Shown here: one piece after another, positions 16,902 through 26,569 of the stretch
Layout: each line of letters starts with the position of its first letter
Numbering within the stretch: the first letter of the stretch is position 1
NCBI RefSeq assembly: GCF_014200595.1
Contig: NZ_JACHCG010000001.1
Coordinates: 3,100,001 to 3,164,000 of the forward strand
DNA length: 64,000 nt
Origin: Pedobacter cryoconitis
GTDB taxonomy: Bacteria > Bacteroidota > Bacteroidia > Sphingobacteriales > Sphingobacteriaceae
Direction: 5' to 3'
The notes under the pieces: generated by a model
Database searches by the model: none
The model's input: only the letters and a program-made list of their open reading frames with translations
What the model was told of the DNA's origin: nothing
Program-made: the position numbers and the translations under genes

Positions 16902-18458
16902 TTATTTTAAAATCCACATCAGCTGATTATTATCATCGCTTCCATTGTACTGACCCGCAATGGCCGCGGTAACATTCGCCGCATTATAATCCAGCTCTGC
17001 CGAAGGATAAAACCAGCGAACCGGAAAATTAGAAGAAGGAATATTTAAACTCGTTGAAGCATTGAGTTTAAAAACAGGATATCCCGTTCTCCGGTTTTCA
17101 AACCAGGAGATAAATTTGCTTCCCTGCAAGAAATTAGCCAGGTACTTCTGCGTAATAATCTGCCCGATCTGCTGCTGATCTGAACCACTTAAAACCACTT
17201 CGGCCGAAGCAGGATAAGCATTAATATAAGCATCGTCCATTTTCATGTTATGATGATAATCCGCAAGATCAGGTGTATTCACAGCAACAAACTTCATTGA
17301 ATTGGTAATTCCGGCAGCATAATAAGTCTGCGCAGCAGTACCACTAATCCAGCCCCTTACCGTGGCCTCTGCCAAAACGAACTGTAAATCCCAATAACTA
17401 AACACACTAACAGGTTCGGCATTTACCAGTTGAGGATACCTGTTATTCAAATCAGAATAATCCTTACTGCCCCTGGTTGTTTGCAGCGCAGTAAAAGCAT
17501 TGGAAGGCTCCACACCTACATACGCGTTATAATCTGAAACAGACAAACCAGACGTAACCTTCACAGGTGAAGGCTTTGCAAAGTAAAACAACCTTCTGTC
17601 TTTCAAAGCCTTCAAAGGATCAATCAGCACGTTTGTTAACATCGTGTAATTTGATTTCACAAAAGGGTTTCCCGATCCCGCCGGAATATCAGACCATGGA
17701 TAATTCTGACCAGCCATCCCTGTGTAAGTTAAAGCAAAATTGTCTTTATAATCCCGCATCAGCGGACGGTTAGTTACAATATCCTTAAAACGTTCTATAA
17801 CTTTCAAATCTGCGTCACCCGTTTTTTTGTATAAATTCAATAGCACATGAAGCTCAAAACTATTGACCAGTCTGCGCCAGCTATCAGTTTTCCCACCATA
17901 AACCGGATCGCCCTCAAAATTAGCACCGGCAGTAAACAGTTCATTCGCCTGATCCAACTCTTTCAATATACCCATGAAAACCGCTTTTTGCGTATCATAT
18001 CTGGGTTGTAAAATACGATCCGACTCTCCTTTGTTTGCCTCAGAATAAGGCATATCACCCACCTGCATCGTATTGATAAAAAACTGATAGGCACTGATAA
18101 AATGCCCCAGTCCTTCATAAGACTTTTTCAATCCATCGCTCGTTGCATATTTAAGCATCGGCGGAATATTTCTCAAGACCTTCACAGAGTCAAAATCAGT
18201 TCTGCCCAGTTTGTTATACTGATAACTCTCCTGTCCTTCGCCCCAGGTCAGGTATTTACCCAATAAAAAAGGTTGCATAAAGGACTTCTGCGTGCTGATT
18301 GAGTTCCTGGTAATGTTCAAAATCAAGGTTGTAGCCAGCATAGACGAATTTACCTGATTCGTCGCGTTCGGATTGGTATTGATCTCTTCGTACTTTTGGC
18401 AACCACCGGCAACAATTGCTAAACCGGCAAATAATATCATATATTTTAAAATCTTCAT
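16902..18458 (-). CDS. SusD/RagB-like outer-membrane lipoprotein
   Basis: About 518 residues. The N-terminus is a lipoprotein signal with lipobox VAGGCQKY, then the EINTNPN stretch typical of SusD-like proteins, a helical TPR-like body and a C-terminal SEVVLSGSDQ/ITQKYLANF region. It would form the substrate-binding lid on the SusC partner encoded immediately upstream. I prefer the ATG at 18458, which gives a compact signal peptide and is preceded by a run of nine A. An alternative ATG at 18485 overlaps the susC stop (TAATG) and adds nine residues with a KKK stretch. No glycan-degrading enzyme is encoded nearby, so the substrate is open. Confidence 0.9.
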   Translation of the reverse strand: MKILKYMILFAGLAIVAGGCQKYEEINTNPNATNQVNSSMLATTLILNITRNSISTQKSFMQPFLLGKYLTWGEGQESYQYNKLGRTDFDSVKVLRNIPPMLKYATSDGLKKSYEGLGHFISAYQFFINTMQVGDMPYSEANKGESDRILQPRYDTQKAVFMGILKELDQANELFTAGANFEGDPVYGGKTDSWRRLVNSFELHVLLNLYKKTGDADLKVIERFKDIVTNRPLMRDYKDNFALTYTGMAGQNYPWSDIPAGSGNPFVKSNYTMLTNVLIDPLKALKDRRLFYFAKPSPVKVTSGLSVSDYNAYVGVEPSNAFTALQTTRGSKDYSDLNNRYPQLVNAEPVSVFSYWDLQFVLAEATVRGWISGTAAQTYYAAGITNSMKFVAVNTPDLADYHHNMKMDDAYINAYPASAEVVLSGSDQQQIGQIITQKYLANFLQGSKFISWFENRRTGYPVFKLNASTSLNIPSSNFPVRWFYPSAELDYNAANVTAAIAGQYNGSDDNNQLMWILK

Positions 18459-18484
18459 GCTATCTTTTTTTTTAAAAATGTTCA

Positions 18485-21400
18485 TTAAAACCCTACTCTT
18501 AAATTAAATCCAACCATTCGCATAGAAGGTGAATTCAAATCTTCTTTATTGACATCAGGATCTGAATATTTGAACTTAGTCCACATGAATAAATTCTGTC
18601 CTGTCAACGCTAAAGAGGCCGATTTAACACCCAGTTTATGGGTAAAAGAAGCCGGAACTTTATAGCCTAATGAAACTTCCCGAAGCTTGATGAAAGAAGC
18701 ACTTTGTATCCCCATATCACCGCCTCTATAGTTCTGTGCAAAATCCTGATAACCAACCTGCACATCATTTGGCGCATATTTCCGGGTATCACTGGTTATA
18801 TTTCCATACTTATCATAAGTAGCCGCACCGGAAATAACCTTCACACCTTTGCCTACATAATTATTTAATCCATTGACTACCTGATCATAGCGGTATTGAT
18901 TATCAGATTCCGGATTCGTACCAGAATCCCACATTTTATCATAGATATAATTGTACATCAATCCACCAATCCTCCCGTCAATATTGATACCCAGCATCCA
19001 GTTTTTATAGGTAAAATTATTGATGAAACCGAAACTGAAATCAGGCTCACTATATCCATATTTTTTATCATAATCACTGCTCACAGGAATCCCGTTATTG
19101 TTGATTACATTGCCCGAAGGATCTGTCAGCCAGTAGCCAGCTGTATAAGTATCTAAACGCTGTCCCTTTTTCACCCATTGGTTATCTTTTGAATAAACCG
19201 GATCCAGCTGGTCATAATACCGGTGTTGATTCGCCCAGTTCACGGTAGAATACCATTCAAAATCCCTGCTCTTCAACACTGAACCATCCACTGTAATTTC
19301 CAGTCCGCGGCGTGTAAAAGTTTCTTGCGTATTCACTAAAGTCGTTGCAAATCCAGAAGTAGCCGGCAATTTTGCATTGGTCTGCTGGTTATAATAATAC
19401 TTATTGAAATAAGCTACGTCAAAATGCAAACGTTTTTTAAACAGGTATGCCGCAGCACCAATCTCCCAGGTACGCTGAGAACTTGGCAGAATATCACTCG
19501 CTCCAGATAACTTATATGGATAACTTGCACTATTTAAATTGCCCCATGCAGCACTGTTAGTCTTGTAAACTGTATTGGTTTCAAAAATACCTGCTGGTGT
19601 TTTAAAGACTGCAAACGACCCCCTGATTTTAAACATATCTATTACTTCAGGTAATTTGGCCAGCTGTGAAATAACGACGCTTGAGCCTACTGAAGGATAT
19701 AAATAAGAACCCGTAGTCTTTGGCTGTGTAGAAATCCAATCATTACGTCCCGTAAAATCTAAAAATACAGCATCATTCCATCCTACCGCGGCCCGTGCAT
19801 ATAAACTGCTCGATTCTTTAGGTGAAAAATAGGGTGTTACACGGGGAGGTTCAATGGAACCATTCAAAGAAAAATAAGTTGGTGAAATTAATCCGTTCTT
19901 AGTGACCGCATATAACCCTTCATCCTCTTTATGGAAAAAGTTTCCACCAGCAAGTGTTTCAAAAGAGAACTTATTAATTCTTTTATTATAAGATAAGATC
20001 AAGTCATTACTCGTACTATATCCTTTTGTATTATTGATACTATACATCCCTTTTGCATCCCATCCTCCGCGGGTAGAATAAATATTTGCCGTAGGGTTAC
20101 GCATTGTTTCGCGGTTACTGTAATTGTCATAGCCCAGACGAAGCATTAAATTCAGATCTGATGTGATCTTATAATTTGCAGTCAGGCTCGCATTTACTGT
20201 ATTTTCCTGGATGGCATCCAGCTTCTCATTCGCAATCAAATAAGGATTATCATACCAGTTCGTATACATCCAGTTTTGAGTCTGATTAGGTACTTTCCAA
20301 TAATCCTTATAATCCCTGATATCATATTCCGTACCTGTCCACATCACCAATTGATATAAATACCCTTGATTTTGATAACCACCACCCCACACCTGAGGAG
20401 CCGTACGGCGGCTCAACCCAAAATGACTTTCTATCTTAAACTTATCATTGATCTTAATTTCACCACCAGAGGTTAAATTGATCATATTCAAAGTCTGATT
20501 CGGAAACTGCCCCTTATTGTAAACATGATTCAAACCAATTTTAAAACTTCCATTTTCACCAGTCTGTGCAATCGTAATATTGTTATTGGCAATAATTCCT
20601 GTACGGGTAAAATTCTTCAGGTTATCCTTCCCTACAGAACGTAAAGGCATATTATCCTCAAACTGTTTGGTTACCGGATTCCAGTCTCTCCCTGTTTTTC
20701 CGATATCCAGCTTTGGCCCCCAAACATAATCATTGTTTAGATTTCCATTATCGCCACGCGCGTAAGAGCTCTGAACTTTTGGAATAGCCAGGTAGCCCAG
20801 CTGGAACATGGTATTACTGTTCACATCTACAGAAAATCCTTTTCCAGCAGCACCTTTTTTTGTCGTAATCAAGTATACACCACCTTTTGCTCTTGCACCA
20901 TACAAGGCTGAGGCCGTAGGGCCTTTCAAAATATCTATACTTTCGATATCATCCGTAGGAATATCCCGCAGCGTTAAATTATCATAATCTACCCCATCAA
21001 CTACCAGAATAGCAGCTTCACCCCTAAGTTCGAGTGTCGGTCTGGCATTAAATTCTGTAGAGTTTTTTACAACTAAACCCGCTACTCTGCCCGTTAAGGA
21101 AGTTCCGATATCAACACCCTTAACTGTTTGCAGCTCTTTACCTGATACTTTCTGAACCGCATAACCCAAAGATTTTTCAGAACGTTTGATCCCTAAAGCA
21201 GTAACCACCACCTCAGTCAGTTTATTTTCTTCCGGCTTCAGTAAAATTGTGTATTGCTGCGCATTGCCCACAACGATCTCCTGTGCACCAAAGCCAATAA
21301 AAGAAATCACAAGTGTGGCTCCTTTTGGCGCATTGAGGCTAAAATTACCATTGCTATCAGTCATCGCCCCCACTTTGGTTCCTTTGATTAAAACACTTGC

Positions 21401-21838
21401 GCCAGTAATCGGCAAGCCATTTTCATCCGTAACCTTTCCTTTAACAGGATCTGAGACTACGTTTTCAATTAACTGTACACTCCTTTTGAGTACAATGTTT
21501 TTTTGAAAAATCTTGTACGTTAAAGGTTGATTTTTCAGACAGGCTTCCAGCACCTGTTCTATCGTACCCTGATTAATATCAATAGAAACTCTGGCAGTTC
21601 CGGCAACTTCAAGATTATCATATAAAAACAAATAATCGCTTTGCTTTTCTATCGCTTTCAGTATAGTTTCCACAGAAACATTTTTTTGCCTGAGTGTGAT
21701 TTTTTGGCTGTAAACATTGGCATGAACCTGCATCAGGCCTGTAAACAGCAGGATTACAAATAGTTTCATCACTAATAAGAATTGAGAAGATTTGAACTGT
21801 ATTCGTGGTACAGTCTTAAAGAATGCACTAAAATTCAT
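18485..21838 (-). CDS. SusC/RagA-like TonB-dependent receptor with STN signalling domain
   Basis: A 1117-residue outer-membrane transporter. A signal peptide ends near HANVYSQ. An STN (secretin/TonB N-terminal) domain follows (about 50-115, with SVETILKAIEKQSDYLFLYD), then a CarboxypepD_reg-like domain (about 130-205, VKGKVTDENGLPITGASV), the plug with LTGRVAGLVVKN and DIESIDILKGPTASALYG, and the barrel ending in LRVGF. The STN domain is the known contact for FecR anti-sigma proteins, and fecR and sigma genes lie directly upstream on the same strand. The receptor should both import its substrate and trigger its own expression. The longer start at 21838 matches the pre-signal extension common in STN-type SusC proteins. 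Confidence 0.95.
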   Translation of the reverse strand: MNFSAFFKTVPRIQFKSSQFLLVMKLFVILLFTGLMQVHANVYSQKITLRQKNVSVETILKAIEKQSDYLFLYDNLEVAGTARVSIDINQGTIEQVLEACLKNQPLTYKIFQKNIVLKRSVQLIENVVSDPVKGKVTDENGLPITGASVLIKGTKVGAMTDSNGNFSLNAPKGATLVISFIGFGAQEIVVGNAQQYTILLKPEENKLTEVVVTALGIKRSEKSLGYAVQKVSGKELQTVKGVDIGTSLTGRVAGLVVKNSTEFNARPTLELRGEAAILVVDGVDYDNLTLRDIPTDDIESIDILKGPTASALYGARAKGGVYLITTKKGAAGKGFSVDVNSNTMFQLGYLAIPKVQSSYARGDNGNLNNDYVWGPKLDIGKTGRDWNPVTKQFEDNMPLRSVGKDNLKNFTRTGIIANNNITIAQTGENGSFKIGLNHVYNKGQFPNQTLNMINLTSGGEIKINDKFKIESHFGLSRRTAPQVWGGGYQNQGYLYQLVMWTGTEYDIRDYKDYWKVPNQTQNWMYTNWYDNPYLIANEKLDAIQENTVNASLTANYKITSDLNLMLRLGYDNYSNRETMRNPTANIYSTRGGWDAKGMYSINNTKGYSTSNDLILSYNKRINKFSFETLAGGNFFHKEDEGLYAVTKNGLISPTYFSLNGSIEPPRVTPYFSPKESSSLYARAAVGWNDAVFLDFTGRNDWISTQPKTTGSYLYPSVGSSVVISQLAKLPEVIDMFKIRGSFAVFKTPAGIFETNTVYKTNSAAWGNLNSASYPYKLSGASDILPSSQRTWEIGAAAYLFKKRLHFDVAYFNKYYYNQQTNAKLPATSGFATTLVNTQETFTRRGLEITVDGSVLKSRDFEWYSTVNWANQHRYYDQLDPVYSKDNQWVKKGQRLDTYTAGYWLTDPSGNVINNNGIPVSSDYDKKYGYSEPDFSFGFINNFTYKNWMLGINIDGRIGGLMYNYIYDKMWDSGTNPESDNQYRYDQVVNGLNNYVGKGVKVISGAATYDKYGNITSDTRKYAPNDVQVGYQDFAQNYRGGDMGIQSASFIKLREVSLGYKVPASFTHKLGVKSASLALTGQNLFMWTKFKYSDPDVNKEDLNSPSMRMVGFNLRVGF

Positions 21839-21889
21839 AAATTGCGCTTGGGTTTTAAATCATTATTGCTTAGATAATTTTTTTACGGA

Positions 21890-21908
21890 TATGGACCTTT
21901 GGTCCATA
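21890..21908. repeat. 8-bp inverted repeat in the susC leader
   Basis: TATGGACC and GGTCCATA flank a TTT spacer, a perfect inverted repeat about 50 bp upstream of the susC start. It may be an operator or an mRNA hairpin in the leader of the receptor gene. No regulator is identified for it. Confidence 0.5.
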
Positions 21909-21929
21909 AGGAGTTGAACCCGATATTTG

Positions 21930-21962
21930 GCGGGGAGTGGTTCGAACACTTCCCGCTTTTTT
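21930..21962 (+). terminator. rightward terminator-like hairpin antisense to the susC leader
   Basis: A 10-bp stem (one G-T wobble) around a 7-nt loop GTTCGAA is followed by six T on the plus strand. All surrounding genes point left, so nothing annotated on the plus strand needs it. On the minus strand it lacks a T-run and would be just a leader hairpin upstream of susC. Confidence 0.6.
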
Positions 21963-22054
21963 ATGGGTTAACCGTTTTAAAGAAGATTCAGAGTAATCCT
22001 ATTTCATATAGCGGGGTTTAAAAGAGGTCCATTAATATTTGAGCTGGTAATTTT

Positions 22055-23218
22055 TTAGCGTTGACTAACTACAATTTTATTATTTTCTATATGGCAGTGA
22101 ATGCCAGAATACGCAAGCATATCCAGTAATGTTTTCACGTTAACGCTTCTTGGAATCTTACCTGAATATTCTTTTTTAGGCATTGTTCCTTCATAAACCA
22201 CATCGGTCGCATACCATCTTGAAATTTGTCGCATTAAAGAATGGAGATCAGATTTTTCAAACTGGAAATATCCGTTTTTCCATGCAATTGCCTCATCCGC
22301 ATTTTCAAGATCCCGTACACTGATCTGACCCGAAGAACCGATGGTTCTTGCCTGTTGTCCAGGTTTTAATATTGATTTTTCGGTCCCTTTACTAAATTCA
22401 ACTGATCCCTCCAGCAAAGTAGTTTGCTGAGAACTCTCTTCTGCATAAGCCATAATATTGAAATGTGTTCCCAACACCCTGACCTGCGTTTGCGCCGTTT
22501 CTACAAAAAATGCTTTAGACTTATCCTTTGCCACTTCAAAATAAGCTTCCCCCTTCAGTTGGACTTTACGTGTAGCTCCGGGAAATGCAGTAGGAAAAGT
22601 CAAAGAAGAATTGGCATTCAGCCATATTTTTGTACCATCAGCAAGCAGCAGCTGATATTGTCCGCCACGTGGCGTAGAAATGGTATTGTACTTAGGGGCT
22701 GTTTGATCGTCCCCGATAACCTGGTAAACCAAACCGCCATTTTTCGTTTTCGTCACCATTACTCCGGCCTGTTTAGCAAGCTGGCCGTTTCCGGCATCAG
22801 AAAGGCTGATTTTACTTCCATCGGCTAACGTTAAGATAGCCTTATTTGTTCCTGGGGAAATCTGATTGATTTGTTTTGAAGAAGCTAAGCTTTTATTGAT
22901 CCGCCTTGCTGGTTTCAAATAAAGAACAGCAATACTAAATACGATACACAGAACCGCAGCGGAGGCAATCCATGGATATAATTTTCTTCTTTTTAAAGGA
23001 GTGTAAACCGTTTTTAAAGATGCCTGACCAGGCTGCTGATTAGCTGTTATACGTTTTTTAATCCCACTATAAAGCTGTTCTTTGAAATCAGCCGCTTCCG
23101 GCAAAACTTCATTGCCACTGATTTGTTCATACCAGTTTTCCACCAGCGCTCTTTCTGCTGCTGTTGCTGTATTGCTGTTGTATTTGGCAATCAGAATTCT
23201 AAATTGTTCCGGGTTCAA
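22055..23218 (-). CDS. FecR-family anti-sigma factor
   Basis: A 387-residue inner-membrane regulator. A cytoplasmic N-terminal part (about 1-80) should bind the sigma factor, one membrane helix follows (about 83-101, IASAAVLCIVFSIAVLYL), then the periplasmic FecR domain (about 180-280, with NTISTPRGGQYQLLLADGTK and GEAYFEVAKD) and a C-terminal DUF4974-type domain. Signal from the STN domain of the SusC-like receptor is expected to release the sigma factor. The gene follows the sigma gene by 44 bp and precedes susC. Confidence 0.95.
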   Translation of the reverse strand: MNPEQFRILIAKYNSNTATAAERALVENWYEQISGNEVLPEAADFKEQLYSGIKKRITANQQPGQASLKTVYTPLKRRKLYPWIASAAVLCIVFSIAVLYLKPARRINKSLASSKQINQISPGTNKAILTLADGSKISLSDAGNGQLAKQAGVMVTKTKNGGLVYQVIGDDQTAPKYNTISTPRGGQYQLLLADGTKIWLNANSSLTFPTAFPGATRKVQLKGEAYFEVAKDKSKAFFVETAQTQVRVLGTHFNIMAYAEESSQQTTLLEGSVEFSKGTEKSILKPGQQARTIGSSGQISVRDLENADEAIAWKNGYFQFEKSDLHSLMRQISRWYATDVVYEGTMPKKEYSGKIPRSVNVKTLLDMLAYSGIHCHIENNKIVVSQR

Positions 23219-23262
23219 AATAAGCTTTGTTTATTATCTATCCGTTCAGGAACAAGAAAGTA

Positions 23263-23868
23263 CTATAAGGATTTAAAATAAAATATGATTTTTATCAAAA
23301 CAACAGATAAGCCAACTAAATCCGGGTTGTACTCTCTTAATTTCGACCTCAAACGATTATATGCATTTTGCAACTGGTTCTTAATTGTTTGTTCTGAAAG
23401 CCCCAATTCTTCTGCAATCTGCTTAATAGAGAAATCATCATCCTTCTTTAAAGCGTAAATCTCTTTCATTCTCGAAGGCATCCGGTTTACTTCACTTTCG
23501 ATAATGAATTGAAGTTCTTTACCTAAAAGCATTTCATGTGCGCAAAAATCTACTGGAAAATCTACAGGACAGCTTTCTAAAGCATATTTTAAACGTACGG
23601 CATCTTTTTCAAAAACCTTAAGCGTTTTGTTCCGTAAAATACCATGCAGATAAGCCGGGATATTATAATCAGCGGTTAAGCTATCCAGGTTATCCCAAAA
23701 GGCAATAAAAACTTCCTGAACCAGATCCTTTGCCAGATCTTCAGACTGCACCTTACTATAAGCCTTTTTATACAAAGGCTGCCAGAATTCTTCAAATAGT
23801 TTTTCGAATGCCTTATTTCTGTCTGAGGCGAGAAGATAGAAAAAATCACTTTTAAACGGTTTAGTCAT
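23263..23868 (-). CDS. ECF sigma factor (FecI-like)
   Basis: A 201-residue RNA polymerase sigma factor of the extracytoplasmic-function group. Region 2 is seen as FEEFWQPLYKKAYSKVQ to DLVQEVFIAFW, and region 4 as RMKEIYALKKDDDFSIKQIAEELGLSEQTIKNQLQNAYNRLR. A hydrophobic tail of about 15 residues (LSVVLIKIIFYF) extends past region 4, as in some Bacteroidota FecI-like sigmas. It heads the sigma-FecR-SusC-SusD cluster and probably drives the susCD genes. Confidence 0.95.
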   Translation of the reverse strand: MTKPFKSDFFYLLASDRNKAFEKLFEEFWQPLYKKAYSKVQSEDLAKDLVQEVFIAFWDNLDSLTADYNIPAYLHGILRNKTLKVFEKDAVRLKYALESCPVDFPVDFCAHEMLLGKELQFIIESEVNRMPSRMKEIYALKKDDDFSIKQIAEELGLSEQTIKNQLQNAYNRLRSKLREYNPDLVGLSVVLIKIIFYFKSL

Positions 23869-24143
23869 CTCCTGAATGGCTTAAAGTAACTGACATTTTA
23901 ATCTTCTCTTATTTAAATGGTAGGTGTATGCGGACTAATTTTAAACCGCAAAAGTAGGCTCCTGCGATTAATTGAATATTAACTTATCAATAAAATTCGC
24001 ACCTCAGATACCGTTCATACAAAGACCTGATTTATACCTAATGTATAGATATTTAAGTACTGTAGAAAGAGGAAAAATAAAAAATATTACGCAAACGTTT
24101 GTGTTCGTTCTTGAGGAAGCCGTTAATAAATGAATTGGCTTGC

Positions 24144-24989
24144 TTACCGGTTCAATGCCCTGAATTGCAAAGGGGACAATCCTGATGCTTTACGAAACGA
24201 ACGGCTAAAATAAGAGTAATCCATATAGCCCAGTTCCTGAGCGATTTGTTTTACAGTGGCATCAGTATGATAAAGTAAACGTTTGGCTTCACTGAAAATT
24301 TCCTGCTGAATCCAGTAAGTTACCGTTGATCCGGTAACCCTCTTTATAGCTTCATTTAAATAACCTGATGAAACGTTAAGCTTTGAAGCATAATCTGACG
24401 GATTCTTGATGGTATGGCTATGTTCCGCTAATAAGTCTTTAAATTGACGGGCAAGTTCCGCTGATCGGGTATGCTTATTCGCGACCGGTCCCAAACCATC
24501 ATAAGTACTCGCTGCCATTGCCAAAAACGATTGGACAAGGGTATGAATAACCGGCAAATAATATTTATCATCTGCACGTTCAATAAATTCCTTTCGCAAA
24601 AGACCGAGCAGACTTGCATACTGCTTTAATTCGTAATCCGTCAGATCGCAAGGAACTTGTAAATTTTGCCCTTGTTCAAAGACTGCTTTGAAATCCGCAG
24701 CAATTAATGTGGTATCTATTGCAAGAAACCATCCTTCAGCCTGGTTAGCTTTGATCCGGTAGTGTATTTGCGAAGGTAATATATAATAAAGTTGCCCCGC
24801 GGCCACCGTTATATTTTGCAAATCGACCTTTACAGTTCCTGAGCCTTTTGTCAGCAGGAAAAAAATATAATGATCATCCCGGTGGGCAACTTGTGCATTA
24901 TTTTGCTGCTTATCTTCCGACAGGAAAACCTTGATCTGTACACCTGCACTGGTCTTGTGTTGTAACTGATCTACCGGAATACTTTTCAT
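24144..24989 (-). CDS. AraC-family transcriptional regulator
   Basis: 281 residues: an N-terminal cupin-like effector domain (HRDDHYIFFLLTKGSG onward, about 35-130) and a C-terminal double helix-turn-helix (about 185-280) with LNVSSGYLNEAIKRVTG and the ATVKQIAQELGYMDYSYFSR signature. It starts 9 bp after the upstream amidohydrolase gene on the same strand, so it probably belongs to one operon with it and may control it in response to a small aromatic or related ligand. Confidence 0.92.
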   Translation of the reverse strand: MKSIPVDQLQHKTSAGVQIKVFLSEDKQQNNAQVAHRDDHYIFFLLTKGSGTVKVDLQNITVAAGQLYYILPSQIHYRIKANQAEGWFLAIDTTLIAADFKAVFEQGQNLQVPCDLTDYELKQYASLLGLLRKEFIERADDKYYLPVIHTLVQSFLAMAASTYDGLGPVANKHTRSAELARQFKDLLAEHSHTIKNPSDYASKLNVSSGYLNEAIKRVTGSTVTYWIQQEIFSEAKRLLYHTDATVKQIAQELGYMDYSYFSRSFRKASGLSPLQFRALNR

Positions 24990-24998
24990 TCCTGTAAA

Positions 24999-25985
24999 TT
25001 ACGACCTTAATTTCAATAATTTATCTGCGTTACCATGTGCAATTTTCGCTACCTGCTCCTGCGGAAGGTCAATCCCCTTTAAAAATTCAATTCCCATTTC
25101 GTTTGTACTAAACGGATAATCGATAGAAAACATGATATTATCAATGCCAAAAGTATCTAAAGCAATTCTTAATGGGGGTTGCGTAAAAAAACCACTGGTC
25201 GTGATGTGGACCTGCTGGTGAAAGGTCTCCGTAAGCGAACGCTGGTTAGCTCCTCCGTTTCCCGGTTTGAACGCTTTCTCTGATCTTGCCATCATCATAG
25301 GCAGCATTTCTCCCATATGGCCTATAATCAGTTTTAACTTAGGATACTGATCAAAAATACCTGAGAATAACAAGCGTAAAACATGCAGCGCAGTTTCTGA
25401 GTGCCATCCCCAACCATAACATGCCAATGCTTGCGCCATACCAGAATGATTGGGTAGACCGCTGTAATAAATATCAACCACTCCTTTTGGAGGCAGTCCA
25501 GGGTGAAGATAAATTGGAACATCCAGCTTTTCAGCCCGCTCAAATATTGGTGCGAATTGAGGCTGATCCAGAAACTGGTCTTGTGTAAGGCCCCGAACCA
25601 TAGCACCACGAAAATGATGTTCAGTTACTGCCCGTTCTAACTCATCAGCAGCTGCAAGAGGAGCTGTCATTGGCAAATGGGCAAAAGCTGTAAACCGATC
25701 TTCAAAACCCGCAATCCTTGCTGCGATCAGATCATTATATTGGCTTGCAAAAGCCGGGCCTGCCTGTGAACTTAAAAGATTAGCGCCCGAACTATCCACA
25801 GATAGTACCTGCATCGTAATCCCATTATCATCCATTGACTTCAAACGGTCCTGAGTAATATCTGCCAGTTTTGGAGCAAGGCGCTGCATCGCTTCCGACT
25901 GACCAAAATTCCCTAAAGCATCTTTAGGGATCTGATCTGCCATTTCCGGAAAAGAAATATGTTCTTCAAGTGTAACTATTCTCAT
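24999..25985 (-). CDS. amidohydrolase-2 family protein, likely (de)carboxylase of the gamma-resorcylate type
   Basis: About 328 residues of a TIM-barrel metal enzyme. The N-terminus reads IVTLEEHISF: as in gamma-resorcylate and 2,3-dihydroxybenzoate decarboxylases, Glu7 and His9 replace the usual His-x-His metal site. Further likely ligands are His in YLHPGLPP, His in IIGHMGEM and Asp in FSIDYPFSTNE. It would decarboxylate a hydroxylated aromatic acid; the substrate is unknown. I chose the ATG at 25985 because it places the metal motif at the usual distance from the N-terminus. The longer frame to 26033 adds 16 residues unrelated to the family. Co-transcription with the AraC gene downstream is likely. 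Confidence 0.85.
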   Translation of the reverse strand: MRIVTLEEHISFPEMADQIPKDALGNFGQSEAMQRLAPKLADITQDRLKSMDDNGITMQVLSVDSSGANLLSSQAGPAFASQYNDLIAARIAGFEDRFTAFAHLPMTAPLAAADELERAVTEHHFRGAMVRGLTQDQFLDQPQFAPIFERAEKLDVPIYLHPGLPPKGVVDIYYSGLPNHSGMAQALACYGWGWHSETALHVLRLLFSGIFDQYPKLKLIIGHMGEMLPMMMARSEKAFKPGNGGANQRSLTETFHQQVHITTSGFFTQPPLRIALDTFGIDNIMFSIDYPFSTNEMGIEFLKGIDLPQEQVAKIAHGNADKLLKLRS

Positions 25986-26062
25986 ATACATTAGATTATA
26001 GACAAAGGAAGATATTAAATGTTTAGCCCGCAATGCATTATTAATGGCAACTATAGCACTAT

Positions 26063-26569
26063 TCAGGCCATTTTTAATACTTTCTTATAATCATACTTAT
26101 CATATTTATGCCCTTTTTCCGCTTCATGCAGCGCAATCAAATCATTCTTAAGTTGAACCTTTAACCATACATCTACTGGCGTATGAAAAAACCGTGAAAA
26201 CTTCATGGCCAGTTCTATATTAAATGCGCGTTGTCCTTTAAGGTATTTATTAAGATTAGAAATATCAGTATCCAGATAATTGGCAAATTGACTCTTATTC
26301 AGTCCCAGAACTTTACAGAATTCACCTACAAAATATTCAATCGTATAAATCTCCTCAGCTTTCAGGTTTTCTTGTTGAAGGTACTCCTCTACACGATAAA
26401 GTACTGAAAGCATTTCATTTCTAACCAAACATTCAGGTGAACGTTTGGCATGACGAACTTTGGCATCTTCTTTAATTAAATCCTTTTCTTCTTTGCTCAG
26501 CTTATGACCATCATTCGGGGCAATGGCCATACTGAAATCTTCTCTTTTTTTGCCTTTTGTGGTATTCAT
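26063..26569 (-). CDS. HigA-like XRE-family antitoxin candidate
   Basis: 168 residues with a C-terminal helix-turn-helix: VLGLNKSQFANYLDTDISNLNKYLKGQRAFNIE and then the AMKFSRFFHTPVDVWLKVQ stretch characteristic of HigA-type proteins. The N-terminal 60 residues are charged and probably flexible, fitting a toxin-neutralising segment. The gene overlaps the upstream 157-residue gene by 4 bp, the usual translational coupling of toxin-antitoxin pairs, with the antitoxin second as in higBA. It would bind the palindromes upstream of the pair. Confidence 0.8.
   Translation of the reverse strand: MNTTKGKKREDFSMAIAPNDGHKLSKEEKDLIKEDAKVRHAKRSPECLVRNEMLSVLYRVEEYLQQENLKAEEIYTIEYFVGEFCKVLGLNKSQFANYLDTDISNLNKYLKGQRAFNIELAMKFSRFFHTPVDVWLKVQLKNDLIALHEAEKGHKYDKYDYKKVLKMA

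Noticed and set aside
16902..23868. Polysaccharide utilisation locus
   Set aside because: Only sigma, FecR, SusC and SusD are present; no glycoside hydrolase, lyase or sulfatase is nearby, so a glycan substrate is unsupported.
23869..24143. Possible gene or RNA in the 275-bp gap before the sigma gene
   Set aside because: No open frame of note, hairpin with T-run or tRNA-like structure was seen; it probably holds only the sigma promoter.
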